Positions 1-5,922 of a stretch of 8,102 nt of DNA are shown in pieces (within the stretch, counting starts at the first letter, position 1; every line of letters begins with the position of its first letter). This DNA is from a bacterium (lineage in GTDB: Bacteria; Eremiobacterota; Eremiobacteria; Baltobacterales; Baltobacteraceae): the NCBI GenBank assembly GCA_021782295.1, contig JAJXVC010000082.1:1-8102 (forward strand), written 5' to 3'. The notes below the pieces were generated by a model. It had not been told where the DNA came from and did not search any database. It saw only the letters and a program-made list of their open reading frames with translations. The translations under genes were made by a program, and so were the position numbers.

Positions 1-1273
1 AAACGGAATTGACCGGAACTTCCCGATAGAGGCGCGGCATCATCGATTCCTCGACGTAGCCGTTTCCTCCGAGTGCTTCGATCGCTTCGCCGACATGGGC
101 GACCGCGCGCTTACAGACCCAAAACTTCCCGATTCCGGTGCCGATGCGTTTGAGGACCGAGGCGTGCCGGTCGCCGTTCGGTGCATCCGCGAGATCGGCG
201 AGCCGAAGTGCGAGCAGCGTCGCCGCCTCCGATTCCAAAGCGAGATCGGCGAGGACGTTCGCCATCGACGGGTGTTCGGCCAGTACTTTTCCAAAACTCA
301 TCCGATGACTTGCATGATGGATCGCTTGCGCGAGCGCCTGTCGCATCAACGCAGCCGATCCGAGCGCGCAATCGAGCCGAGTCTGATTGATCATCGTCGC
401 GATCGTGGCGACGCCGCGCCCTTCCTCGCCGACTGCCCATGCTTGCGTCCCATCGAATTCAATCTCGGCCGAAGCATTGCTACGATTGCCGAGTTTCGAT
501 TTTAGCCGCTGGATGAGAAAACTATTTTTCGTTCCATCCGGAAGAATGCGGGGAACGAAAAAACACGTCAGTCCTTTCGGAGCTTGCGCGAGCACGAAAA
601 AGAGATCGCACATCGGTGCCGAGCAGAACCACTTGTGCCCGACGAGCGTGTAGAGGTTGCCTCCGCCCGAAGCCCCTTGTGGTGTTGCCGAGGTCGTGTT
701 GGCGCGCACGTCGGATCCGCCTTGCTTCTCCGTCATCGCCATGCCGCAGAGCGCGGATTTCTTTTCGGCGAACGGCGCCAGCACCGGATCGTAGCTGCGC
801 GCGGTGATGTGCGGTTCCCACTGCGCTGCGAGTTCGGGTTGATGGCGAATCGCCGGAATCGCCGCAGCGGTCATCGAGATCGGGCAGACGTGCCCGGCCT
901 CAACCTGGCTCCAAAGATAGAAGCCGACGGCACGGCGGAGATGCGGGTGCGGGCGCGGATCGACCCATGCCGCTGCGTGGAGCCCGCGCTCGGTCGCTTC
1001 GCGCATGAATTCGTGCCATGCGGGGTGGTAACGCACCTCATCGATTCGTTCGCCGGTGGCGGAAAAATTGTGTAATTCGGGCGTGTACTCGTTTGCTAAA
1101 CGGCCGCGCTCGATCCACTCCGCCTCCCCGGCGAGTTGCCCGAGCGCGCGCGCATCTTCGAAATCCGCTCCCGGCGCAAGCTGTTGCAAGAGATCGGTGA
1201 GCGCGCGGTCGGTGCGAAAGAGATCGTAGCCCTCTAACGGAGGGACTTGGTTGAAAACGCGATGGGTCTCCAT
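1..1273 (-). CDS. aidB: AidB-type acyl-CoA dehydrogenase (3' end outside window)
   Basis: Translating the minus strand from the ATG at 1273 gives 424 codons with no stop before the left edge. The protein aligns from memory along its whole length with E. coli AidB (about 540 aa), so roughly the last fifth is missing. Seen: HRVFNQVPPL at residues 4-13, TEKQGGSDVR at 181-190 (flavin/substrate region of acyl-CoA dehydrogenases), GHKWF at 212-216, LGNRSNAS at 261-268, RLDCALGSAALMR at 299-311, LGGNGYVEES at 401-410 and LYREVPVNS at 415-423. Known of the family: AidB is an FAD flavoprotein that binds DNA and belongs to the adaptive response to alkylation; its physiological substrate is unclear. The Glu expected as catalytic base lies in the WEG motif that should begin just past the edge, so activity cannot be judged. 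The start is supported by the conserved N-terminus, though no strong ribosome site precedes it. It follows the MFS gene by 43 bases and is probably last or late in the ctaA operon. Confidence 0.93.
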   Translation of the reverse strand, partial: METHRVFNQVPPLEGYDLFRTDRALTDLLQQLAPGADFEDARALGQLAGEAEWIERGRLANEYTPELHNFSATGERIDEVRYHPAWHEFMREATERGLHAAAWVDPRPHPHLRRAVGFYLWSQVEAGHVCPISMTAAAIPAIRHQPELAAQWEPHITARSYDPVLAPFAEKKSALCGMAMTEKQGGSDVRANTTSATPQGASGGGNLYTLVGHKWFCSAPMCDLFFVLAQAPKGLTCFFVPRILPDGTKNSFLIQRLKSKLGNRSNASAEIEFDGTQAWAVGEEGRGVATIATMINQTRLDCALGSAALMRQALAQAIHHASHRMSFGKVLAEHPSMANVLADLALESEAATLLALRLADLADAPNGDRHASVLKRIGTGIGKFWVCKRAVAHVGEAIEALGGNGYVEESMMPRLYREVPVNSV

Positions 1274-1284
1274 CCGTTTACCGT

Positions 1285-1298
1285 TCGGCGAGCGCCGA
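1285..1298 (-). other. Small hairpin between the MFS gene and aidB
   Basis: A perfect 5-bp inverted repeat, TCGGC/GCCGA, encloses a 4-base loop in the 43-base gap between the MFS stop and the aidB ATG. No T-run follows in the direction of transcription, so it does not look like an intrinsic terminator. It could trim or stabilise the mRNA, or be chance in GC-rich DNA. Confidence 0.3.
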
Positions 1299-1316
1299 TG
1301 GGAGCCTCGCAGCCGT

Positions 1317-2684
1317 TTACGCTGCGCTTCCCTCCGCGGTTTCGGCGCTCTCGCCCATCCGTTCTCGGGCTTGGGAATCGAGCCGACCCGAGAGGATGAA
1401 TGCGAGCAGCGCGACGAGGACGAATGCGAGGTATGCCTCACGGAATCCGGCATTATGATTGTGGCGTAAATCGAAGAGTCCGCCGGCAAGCGAGCCGCCG
1501 ATCAGTTGCCCGACGATCAACGCTTGGCTCAAGAAGCCCAACGCCGTCGAGCGATGGGCGGCATCGGCGGCGTTGGTAATAATATAGCGCGTCGGTGCGC
1601 CCAGGAGCGCTCCGAAGCCGACCCCGGCGACAAGCATCGCGGTGATACTCCAGAAGAGCGAGGTAAAACCGAAGGCGAAGATCGCCAAGCCGAGTGCCGT
1701 GAAGGCGCTGCCGAGCAATAAAACGCTGCGACTACCAATGCGGTCGAGCGCCTTTCCGGATGCGGGAATGACCACCACGAAGGCCAGCGCGCCGAGTGCG
1801 GCGATCGCACCCGCTTGGATCTCATTGCGGTGTTGCGCGGCAACGATCACGGTCGGGACGAAGAAGAGCGAGCCCTCGAGAATGCCGACCAGCAATTCGA
1901 TGCCGTAGGTCTTTGCGAGTTGCGGCGTGCTGAAAAGCGAGAGCGGAACGACCGGGTGTGCAACGCGTCGCTCGAAGAACAGAAACACAGCGAGAACGAT
2001 GGCGCCGAGAACACCCAACGGTATATCGAGCGTCGTAATGCCGGCGACCATCGCGAGTAATCCGCCGGTCATCGCGATGAGACCGAGTGCATCGAGCGGT
2101 GGGCGCACGCGCGGTGCGGAGGTCGGCACGTCGCGCAGCGCGCGCACGAAGACCCATATCGCAAGCGGAAGGTTCGCGGCGAAAATCCACCGCCAACTCA
2201 ATGCGTTGGTAAGAATGCCGCCGATCGTCGGCCCGAGCACCGCCGCGGCACCCCACGTTGCTGCCACCGCGCCGAGCGCGGCTCCGCGTTTCTCGAGCGG
2301 AATGACGTCGCCGATCGCCGCGGTTGCAACCGGGAAAATGCCTCCGGCGCCGAGTGCTTGGATCGCGCGCGCGAGGAGGAAGAGCGGGTAATTTTCTGCG
2401 GTGATCGCCAGCAGCGAGCCGAGTGCGAAGAGCGAGATGCAGAGAAGATAGATCGGGCGTCGCCCGTAGCGGTCTGCGAGGGTCGCGGCAATGGCGATGC
2501 TCGCAACGTTGGCGAGAAGATAGAGCGTGAATATCCACGCGAGATTGCCGAGCGGAACCGCAAATTCATGACCGATCGCGGGAAGTGCCGGCGAGAGTAC
2601 GGAGAGATCGAGCGCGCCGGCGAAAACGCCGAGCGCAAGCGTCAGGAGTAACGAACGAGTGCGGGTGTCGAGCGCGGGTATCAT
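1317..2684 (-). CDS. MFS transporter, DHA2-like (14 helices), probable proton-driven exporter
   Basis: This is a 455-aa inner-membrane major facilitator. Hydrophobic stretches give about 14 helices (near residues 11-31, 49-69, 78-96, 101-121, 138-158, 164-183, 198-218, 221-239, 260-280, 291-308, 320-340, 344-362, 381-402, 415-433), the count expected for the DHA2 (EmrB/QacA) drug:H+ antiporter group. Visible signatures are Asp26 in helix 1 followed by LSVLSPALP, motif A DRYGRRP at 71-77, Arg106 in the motif B region (LARAIQALGAGG), and motif C around 145-156 (GAAAVLGPTIGG), which marks antiporters. The C-terminal tail is acidic. The start ATG overlaps the ctaB stop by 4 bases, so it is translated from the ctaA-ctaB message, and a TATAAT just upstream may give it a second transcript. 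The substrate is unknown. Its position next to heme A synthesis could mean export of a toxic porphyrin, heme or respiratory inhibitor, but that is inference. Confidence 0.93.
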   Translation of the reverse strand: MIPALDTRTRSLLLTLALGVFAGALDLSVLSPALPAIGHEFAVPLGNLAWIFTLYLLANVASIAIAATLADRYGRRPIYLLCISLFALGSLLAITAENYPLFLLARAIQALGAGGIFPVATAAIGDVIPLEKRGAALGAVAATWGAAAVLGPTIGGILTNALSWRWIFAANLPLAIWVFVRALRDVPTSAPRVRPPLDALGLIAMTGGLLAMVAGITTLDIPLGVLGAIVLAVFLFFERRVAHPVVPLSLFSTPQLAKTYGIELLVGILEGSLFFVPTVIVAAQHRNEIQAGAIAALGALAFVVVIPASGKALDRIGSRSVLLLGSAFTALGLAIFAFGFTSLFWSITAMLVAGVGFGALLGAPTRYIITNAADAAHRSTALGFLSQALIVGQLIGGSLAGGLFDLRHNHNAGFREAYLAFVLVALLAFILSGRLDSQARERMGESAETAEGSAA

Positions 2685-3601
2685 CGAATGATTATACGAT
2701 CGACGACCATGGCGAGCGACATCAAGGCGAGATAGACGAGAGAGTAGCGAAAAAGTTCCCGCGCAAAGGCGTTGGACGCGTCGCGTAACGTATGAAACGC
2801 ATAGTAGAGAAAGAGCGCGCCGAGAATCGCCGCGGCGATCGCATATGCCGGCCCGAAAACATGGAGCGGATAGAAAGCCAGCGATCCGAGAACTAGCACG
2901 ACGCTATAGACGGCGATTTCGATGCGCGTTCGATGTTCGCCGACCACGTTGGGAAGCATCGGAATTCCCGCTTTATCGTAGTCGGTCTCCGTCATGAGCG
3001 CGAGCGACCAAAAATGCGGCGGCGTCCACAAAAAAACTAGAACAAAGAGCCCGAATGCCGCCGGCGCGAGCGTTCCGGTCACCGCCGCCCAGCCGACGAG
3101 CGGCGGGATCGAACCCGCAGCGCCGCCGATGACGATGTTCAACGGAGTTCTTCGCTTCAACCACATCGTATAAATTCCGACGTAATAGAGATTACCGGCG
3201 AGCGAGAGCCACGCGGCAAGCGGATTCACAAGAAGAAAAAGTAGCGCAAAGGCGAGAACGCCGAGTACGACGGCATAGATCGTTGCCGGAACCAGCGCAA
3301 TACGCCGCGTGGGGATCGGCCGCATCTGCGTGCGACGCATCAGCCCGTCGATATCGGCATCGTAAACGCAGTTAAGGGCGCCGGCCGATGCCGATGAGAG
3401 CGCTCCGCCCAAAAGCGTGAAAAAGACCAACTTGAGCGGCGGAATTCCGTGCGCGGCCATCATCATCGCCGCGAGGGTCGTCACGAGCAGTAGCACGATG
3501 ATGCGCGGTTTTGTTAATTCGAGATAGGCTGCGGCAAGCCCGATTGGCCCACCGACGGGGCGTGCGTCGAGCCCGTCGATGCGCGCAAGCGTCGAGCTCA
3601 T
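2681..3601 (-). CDS. ctaB: Protoheme IX farnesyltransferase (heme O synthase)
   Basis: This 306-aa integral membrane prenyltransferase of the UbiA superfamily transfers a farnesyl group from farnesyl diphosphate to the vinyl side chain of heme B, making heme O. Seen: the first Asp-rich motif NCVYDADIDGLMRRTQMRP at residues 77-95 (Asn77, Asp81, Asp85, Arg94), the heme O synthase block KRRTPLNIVIGGAAG at 149-163 followed by PPLVGW, LWTPPHFWSLAL at 191-202, and DYDKAGIPMLPN at 207-218, which carries the second acidic motif. About nine hydrophobic segments and the length fit the CtaB/CyoE family. The start is fixed by the ATGA overlap with the ctaA stop (3598-3601); no clear Shine-Dalgarno precedes it, so translation probably depends on ctaA. 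The product is the substrate of the neighbouring CtaA, so the pair forms the heme B to heme A route for a heme-copper oxidase. Confidence 0.97.
   Translation of the reverse strand: MSSTLARIDGLDARPVGGPIGLAAAYLELTKPRIIVLLLVTTLAAMMMAAHGIPPLKLVFFTLLGGALSSASAGALNCVYDADIDGLMRRTQMRPIPTRRIALVPATIYAVVLGVLAFALLFLLVNPLAAWLSLAGNLYYVGIYTMWLKRRTPLNIVIGGAAGSIPPLVGWAAVTGTLAPAAFGLFVLVFLWTPPHFWSLALMTETDYDKAGIPMLPNVVGEHRTRIEIAVYSVVLVLGSLAFYPLHVFGPAYAIAAAILGALFLYYAFHTLRDASNAFARELFRYSLVYLALMSLAMVVDRIIIR
2691..2696 (-). promoter_or_regulatory. Candidate -10 box (TATAAT) directly upstream of the MFS start
   Basis: On the minus strand a perfect TATAAT ends six bases before the MFS ATG (2684). It lies inside the last codons of ctaB, where the C-terminus reads Arg-Ile-Ile-Ile-Arg, and it uses ATA, normally a poorly used Ile codon in GC-rich DNA. 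At this spacing transcription would start at or next to the A of the ATG and give a leaderless mRNA. No good -35 lies 17 bases upstream (TCGCTC there; a TTGATG is 23 bases away), so the call is tentative. Confidence 0.35.
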
Positions 3602-4506
3602 CGAGCGCTCGAGTCGCGCGGGAGCGCAACACCGCGAATCGCTGCGAAACTAAACGCGCTGCAGTAGGCGATGAAGAGGAGCGCGGCATTTGCCGCATGC
3701 GCTTCGCGAAGATCGGTGGGTAAACGAAGCGCGACGTTCATCAGCCCCAAAAGCACCTGCGTGCAGAGCAAGACGAAGCCGAGCGCTGCCGTGCCGCGAA
3801 TTCGGCCGGCTGGTTCGCGAAGAAAGACCACGATTGTGGTGATGACCGAGAGTACGAAGGTCAACGCGGCGAAGGTGCGGTGCAGCATCTGTACCTGCTG
3901 TGCGGGCTGCATCACCAGGATGTGCCCGGCGCATCCCGGCAGCGAGAGGCATGCCAGCCCCGCTCCGCTGGAACTCACGTACGCTCCCACGCACATGGTG
4001 AAAAACGCTGCGATCGTCGTTGCGAGGAGCAAGGCGGGAACGGCGGTTGCCGTGTTTGCCGCCGGCGACTCGCTTGCATGCTCGGGAATCGTCGTGATCA
4101 CGGCGATCGCGACGAGCGATGCGATGAAGGCCATTGCCGTTCCCCAGTGCAGGACGACGGAGATCGGTGAGTTTCCGAGTTTCACCGTCGCGGCACCAAG
4201 TAAAACTTGGACGAGAAAGAGCGCTGCGACGGCAAGAACCAACGGAGCGAGCATCGGTGCGCGGCGGCGCAGACGAAACGCCAGGTACGCGACAACGGCG
4301 ACGAGCGGCGCAGTCGAGAACGCAAAGAGTCGGTGCGTCCACTCCCAGATCGTGCCGTCGGCCATCGAGGGAATCAGCTTCCCGTGGCAGAGCGGCCAAT
4401 CGGGGCAGGTCATTCCGGCGCCGTTAATGCGCGTCCAACTTCCGAGTAGAACGGCCCCAAACCCGACGATGGCGGCGGCGACCGCAAAACGACGCAGATT
4501 CCTCAC
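3598..4506 (-). CDS. ctaA: Heme A synthase (COX15/CtaA family)
   Basis: This 302-aa membrane protein of eight helices, built as two four-helix halves, oxidises the C8 methyl of heme O to a formyl group. All expected heme-ligand histidines are present: His58 (in EWTHR, with Glu55), His120 (LHWGTA), His209 (LHRTFAAL) and His270 (EAHAAN). Both extracytoplasmic cysteine pairs of the Bacillus/actinobacterial type are kept: Cys34/Cys40 in TCPDWPLC and Cys186/Cys192 in ACLSLPGC. RINGAG at 26-31 is another family signature. Translation begins at a GTG (4506-4504), chosen because a clear AGGAG lies three bases upstream and the N-terminus matches the family. The gene opens the tightly packed run ctaA-ctaB-MFS-aidB and its stop overlaps the ctaB start by 4 bases. 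No oxidase subunit, SCO or Cox11-type gene is adjacent. Confidence 0.97.
   Translation of the reverse strand: MRNLRRFAVAAAIVGFGAVLLGSWTRINGAGMTCPDWPLCHGKLIPSMADGTIWEWTHRLFAFSTAPLVAVVAYLAFRLRRRAPMLAPLVLAVAALFLVQVLLGAATVKLGNSPISVVLHWGTAMAFIASLVAIAVITTIPEHASESPAANTATAVPALLLATTIAAFFTMCVGAYVSSSGAGLACLSLPGCAGHILVMQPAQQVQMLHRTFAALTFVLSVITTIVVFLREPAGRIRGTAALGFVLLCTQVLLGLMNVALRLPTDLREAHAANAALLFIAYCSAFSFAAIRGVALPRDSSAR
3601..3612. repeat. Perfect 12-bp palindrome at the ctaA/ctaB junction
   Basis: TCGAGCGCTCGA equals its own reverse complement and sits on the last codons of ctaA, its outer base touching the ctaB start codon. In mRNA it could fold on itself only as a short stem, or act as a protein site in DNA. 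Ser-Ser-Ala-Arg codons explain it equally well. Confidence 0.3.
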
Positions 4507-4518
4507 AAGCTCCTACGA
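4507..4518 (-). promoter_or_regulatory. Shine-Dalgarno for ctaA
   Basis: On the minus strand TAGGAG is followed by CTT and the GTG start codon. It is the clearest ribosome site in the window and decides the GTG start of ctaA. The rest of the 69-base gap up to the preceding gene (4507-4575) shows no convincing promoter or terminator, so ctaA may be read from the upstream gene's promoter or from one I cannot recognise. Confidence 0.6.
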
Positions 4519-4575
4519 TAACCGTGGGTTCGGAGGTGGGCCTATGACAGTCGTCGCTCGTGCCTAATGGCCCCG

Positions 4576-5376
4576 TTAACAGTGTGCGGCTGCTCGCAAG
4601 ATCGGCTGGGCCGCGCTGCTCTCGTCGCCGGCTATAGCAGGCAACCGGCCTTGGAAATCGAGCGCAGCTTCCCTCGCGAGTTGCGTATCGCTGAGCCCCG
4701 TCTTCTCCGACGGCGACTGATGGCCGTTCCAGTAGATCGGGTAGCGGCCGGAATAGATCGCGACCCAGTCGCGGTCGCGCGCCGGCGTCGTGCGTATCTC
4801 CGTGGGGTCGGGTACCGTCGGGACAGTATAGAAACCGGTTTCGAAATGCTGCATGCTCGCCTCGGTATCGTGCACGCGCATCATATCGTAGGCTTCGAGC
4901 GTCGTGACGAATCCATCGAGGTCGCGCGCGGTCTTTCGCTGCCGCCCGACCGCTCCGCCGAGCGCATGCACGAAGGCGACGAGCGCTGCCTTCTCTTTCG
5001 GGTCTTTCAGATGCTTGGCAAAGTTGAGTATCTTCCCCGTCTCGCGGTCGGCGTCGCGCGCATTTCGTAAGAGTTGGCCGGCGAGATTGGAGAGATCGTT
5101 GAGCCCGTTGCGTCGGTCGATGCTGTTTCCATCACTGAGTTTGACGGTGCGTAGACGCGCAATGGTCTGCTGAAGTGTCGCGTCATTGCGCAGCGTGAGG
5201 AGAATCGCGGCGTTCGCATGGACTGCCATCCGCGTGCAGGGCGTCGTTGCTTTTACGCGGACGATGACCTTTAGCGGCGGCAGCACGGGAGCGGCTGCCG
5301 GGGCGGAGGAGGGAGTCGGAGAGGCCAGCCCGGTCGAGGCGGCGAGCGCGAGGGCGACGATTCCTTTTGCAATCAT
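4576..5376 (-). CDS. Exported protein of unknown function with two cysteines, one C-terminal
   Basis: I do not recognise this family. From the ATG at 5376 it is 266 aa. Residues 1-18 form a typical Sec signal peptide (MIAKGIVALALAAS...GLA) followed by a Pro/Ala/Ser-rich linker (about 19-34). Then comes a short beta-like stretch (LKVIVRVKA), a long probably helical, charged region (about 58-165, with many Leu, Arg and Asp), and a C-terminal part rich in aromatics (DWVAIYSGRYPIYW). The mature protein has only two cysteines, Cys47 and the very last residue Cys266, which could join the two ends by a disulfide. An ATG 24 bases further upstream (5400) is in frame, but it lacks a ribosome site and would put charged residues before the signal peptide, whereas AGGATGGTG precedes 5376. 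The gene reads in the same direction as ctaA, 69 bases ahead of it, so it may share that transcript. A role in oxidase or envelope biogenesis would be a guess. Confidence 0.8.
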   Translation of the reverse strand: MIAKGIVALALAASTGLASPTPSSAPAAAPVLPPLKVIVRVKATTPCTRMAVHANAAILLTLRNDATLQQTIARLRTVKLSDGNSIDRRNGLNDLSNLAGQLLRNARDADRETGKILNFAKHLKDPKEKAALVAFVHALGGAVGRQRKTARDLDGFVTTLEAYDMMRVHDTEASMQHFETGFYTVPTVPDPTEIRTTPARDRDWVAIYSGRYPIYWNGHQSPSEKTGLSDTQLAREAALDFQGRLPAIAGDESSAAQPILRAAAHC

Positions 5377-5414
5377 CGAAACACCATCCTGACGCGACAT
5401 TTGACGGATTCAAA

Positions 5415-5423
5415 GATATAGCA
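5415..5423 (-). promoter_or_regulatory. Candidate extended -10 for the leftward unit
   Basis: On the minus strand TGCTATATC resembles an extended -10 element (TGnTATAAT, four of six in the hexamer). Transcription would begin near 5408, giving a leader of about 30 bases that contains the AGGATGGTG ribosome site before the ATG at 5376. That geometry supports the shorter start of the exported protein. No good -35 at 17 bases is seen (TTGCAT lies 22 bases upstream). Confidence 0.35.
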
Positions 5424-5432
5424 TGCGCCTCA

Positions 5433-5442
5433 AAAGCGCTTT
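5433..5442. repeat. Perfect palindrome AAAGCGCTTT, possible operator
   Basis: A perfect 10-bp palindrome lies between the divergent genes, a few bases from a second palindrome GCATGC (5421-5426). Symmetric sites in a divergent promoter region are typical for dimeric regulators, but no regulator gene is in the window, and a site of this size can arise by chance. Confidence 0.25.
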
Positions 5443-5484
5443 ATGCAAGGGGGCCGGAGTCGTTTCAGCCGAACCCATGGCCTC

Positions 5485-5922
5485 GTGAAGCGTCTCTCGG
5501 CCTTGCTACTCTTGCTCGTCTTAGTCGGCTGCCGCGACGTACGCGTTCGCACCTACGGCGAGGGGCTCACCTACGATGCCGGGCACGGCGACCGCATCGC
5601 GATCATTCGCAGCCAAGCGCAACTGCATCGCTACGGTCTCTCGGCGCCGGACGTACAGTTTCGTGCCGAATTCTGTGTAGCACTCCTGATGGGCCCGCAT
5701 CACCGCAGCGGCTTTCGACAGATCGTCGAGTCGATCGACGCGGGGCTGCGGCACGTTCGCGTGGTTGCTTTCGAACAACCGCCGAGCGACGGCGGGGAGC
5801 CGACGCGCGCCTACCGCACCTATACCCTCTGGGTTGTCCCGAACGCGGTCTATCGGCGCGGCATTCAGGTGGTGGTCGTGACGCCGGAGGATCGCCAGGT
5901 CGCCGAGACGGTTTTGCCCTGA
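5485..5922 (+). CDS. Small lipoprotein, possibly with a PrcB-like C-terminal domain
   Basis: From the GTG at 5485 the protein is 145 aa and begins MKRLSALLLLLVLVGC, a textbook lipoprotein signal with lipobox LVGC; Cys16 would be lipidated. Arg17 at position +2 gives no inner-membrane retention signal. An in-frame ATG at 5443 would add 14 residues; neither start has a clear ribosome site, and I prefer GTG because it gives a standard signal peptide. After the lipobox come a strand-rich start (RDVRVRTYGEG), a Q-A-Q-L segment, the hydrophobic FCVALLMGP (63-71), SGFRQIVESI (75-84), VRVVAFEQPP (91-100) and TYTLWVVPN (112-120). This order resembles the small beta domain called PrcB_C in protease-complex subunits, but the match is by eye only. 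The stop overlaps the next gene's ATG as TGATG, so this gene leads a coupled cluster. Confidence 0.8.
   Translation: MKRLSALLLLLVLVGCRDVRVRTYGEGLTYDAGHGDRIAIIRSQAQLHRYGLSAPDVQFRAEFCVALLMGPHHRSGFRQIVESIDAGLRHVRVVAFEQPPSDGGEPTRAYRTYTLWVVPNAVYRRGIQVVVVTPEDRQVAETVLP

Larger units (their letters stand above)
5377..5484. promoter_or_regulatory. Divergent intergenic region
   Basis: About 108 bases separate the start of the leftward exported-protein gene from the preferred GTG start of the rightward lipoprotein gene. This is the only divergent junction in the window, so promoters for both units should lie here, unless ctaA has its own. It holds the leftward ribosome site (complement of 5382-5390), a candidate leftward -10 (5415-5423), and two palindromes, GCATGC (5421-5426) and AAAGCGCTTT (5433-5442). 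A rightward TTGACG at 5401-5406 resembles a -35 box, but no -10 is found 16-18 bases downstream. Confidence 0.55.

Noticed and set aside
95..505. Plus-strand open frame opposite aidB, and similar frames up to about 1200
   Set aside because: They overlap a minus-strand reading frame with strong AidB similarity throughout 1-1273 and have no motifs of their own.
3671..4567. Plus-strand open frame of 298 codons opposite ctaA
   Set aside because: It is antisense to a full heme A synthase with all ligand histidines and cysteines. The protein it would give is low-complexity (Ala/Arg/Ser/Thr) with no recognisable motif, as expected from the shadow of a GC-rich gene.
5401..5406. TTGACG as a rightward -35 box
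   Set aside because: No acceptable -10 hexamer lies 16-18 bases downstream (TGCGCC at 17), so it cannot be called a promoter.
5367..5921. Upstream extension of the GH130 frame by 185 codons
   Set aside because: The extension is Arg-rich and unlike GH130 proteins, and it fully overlaps the lipoprotein gene, which has a clear lipobox. The TGATG junction at 5920-5924 marks the real start.
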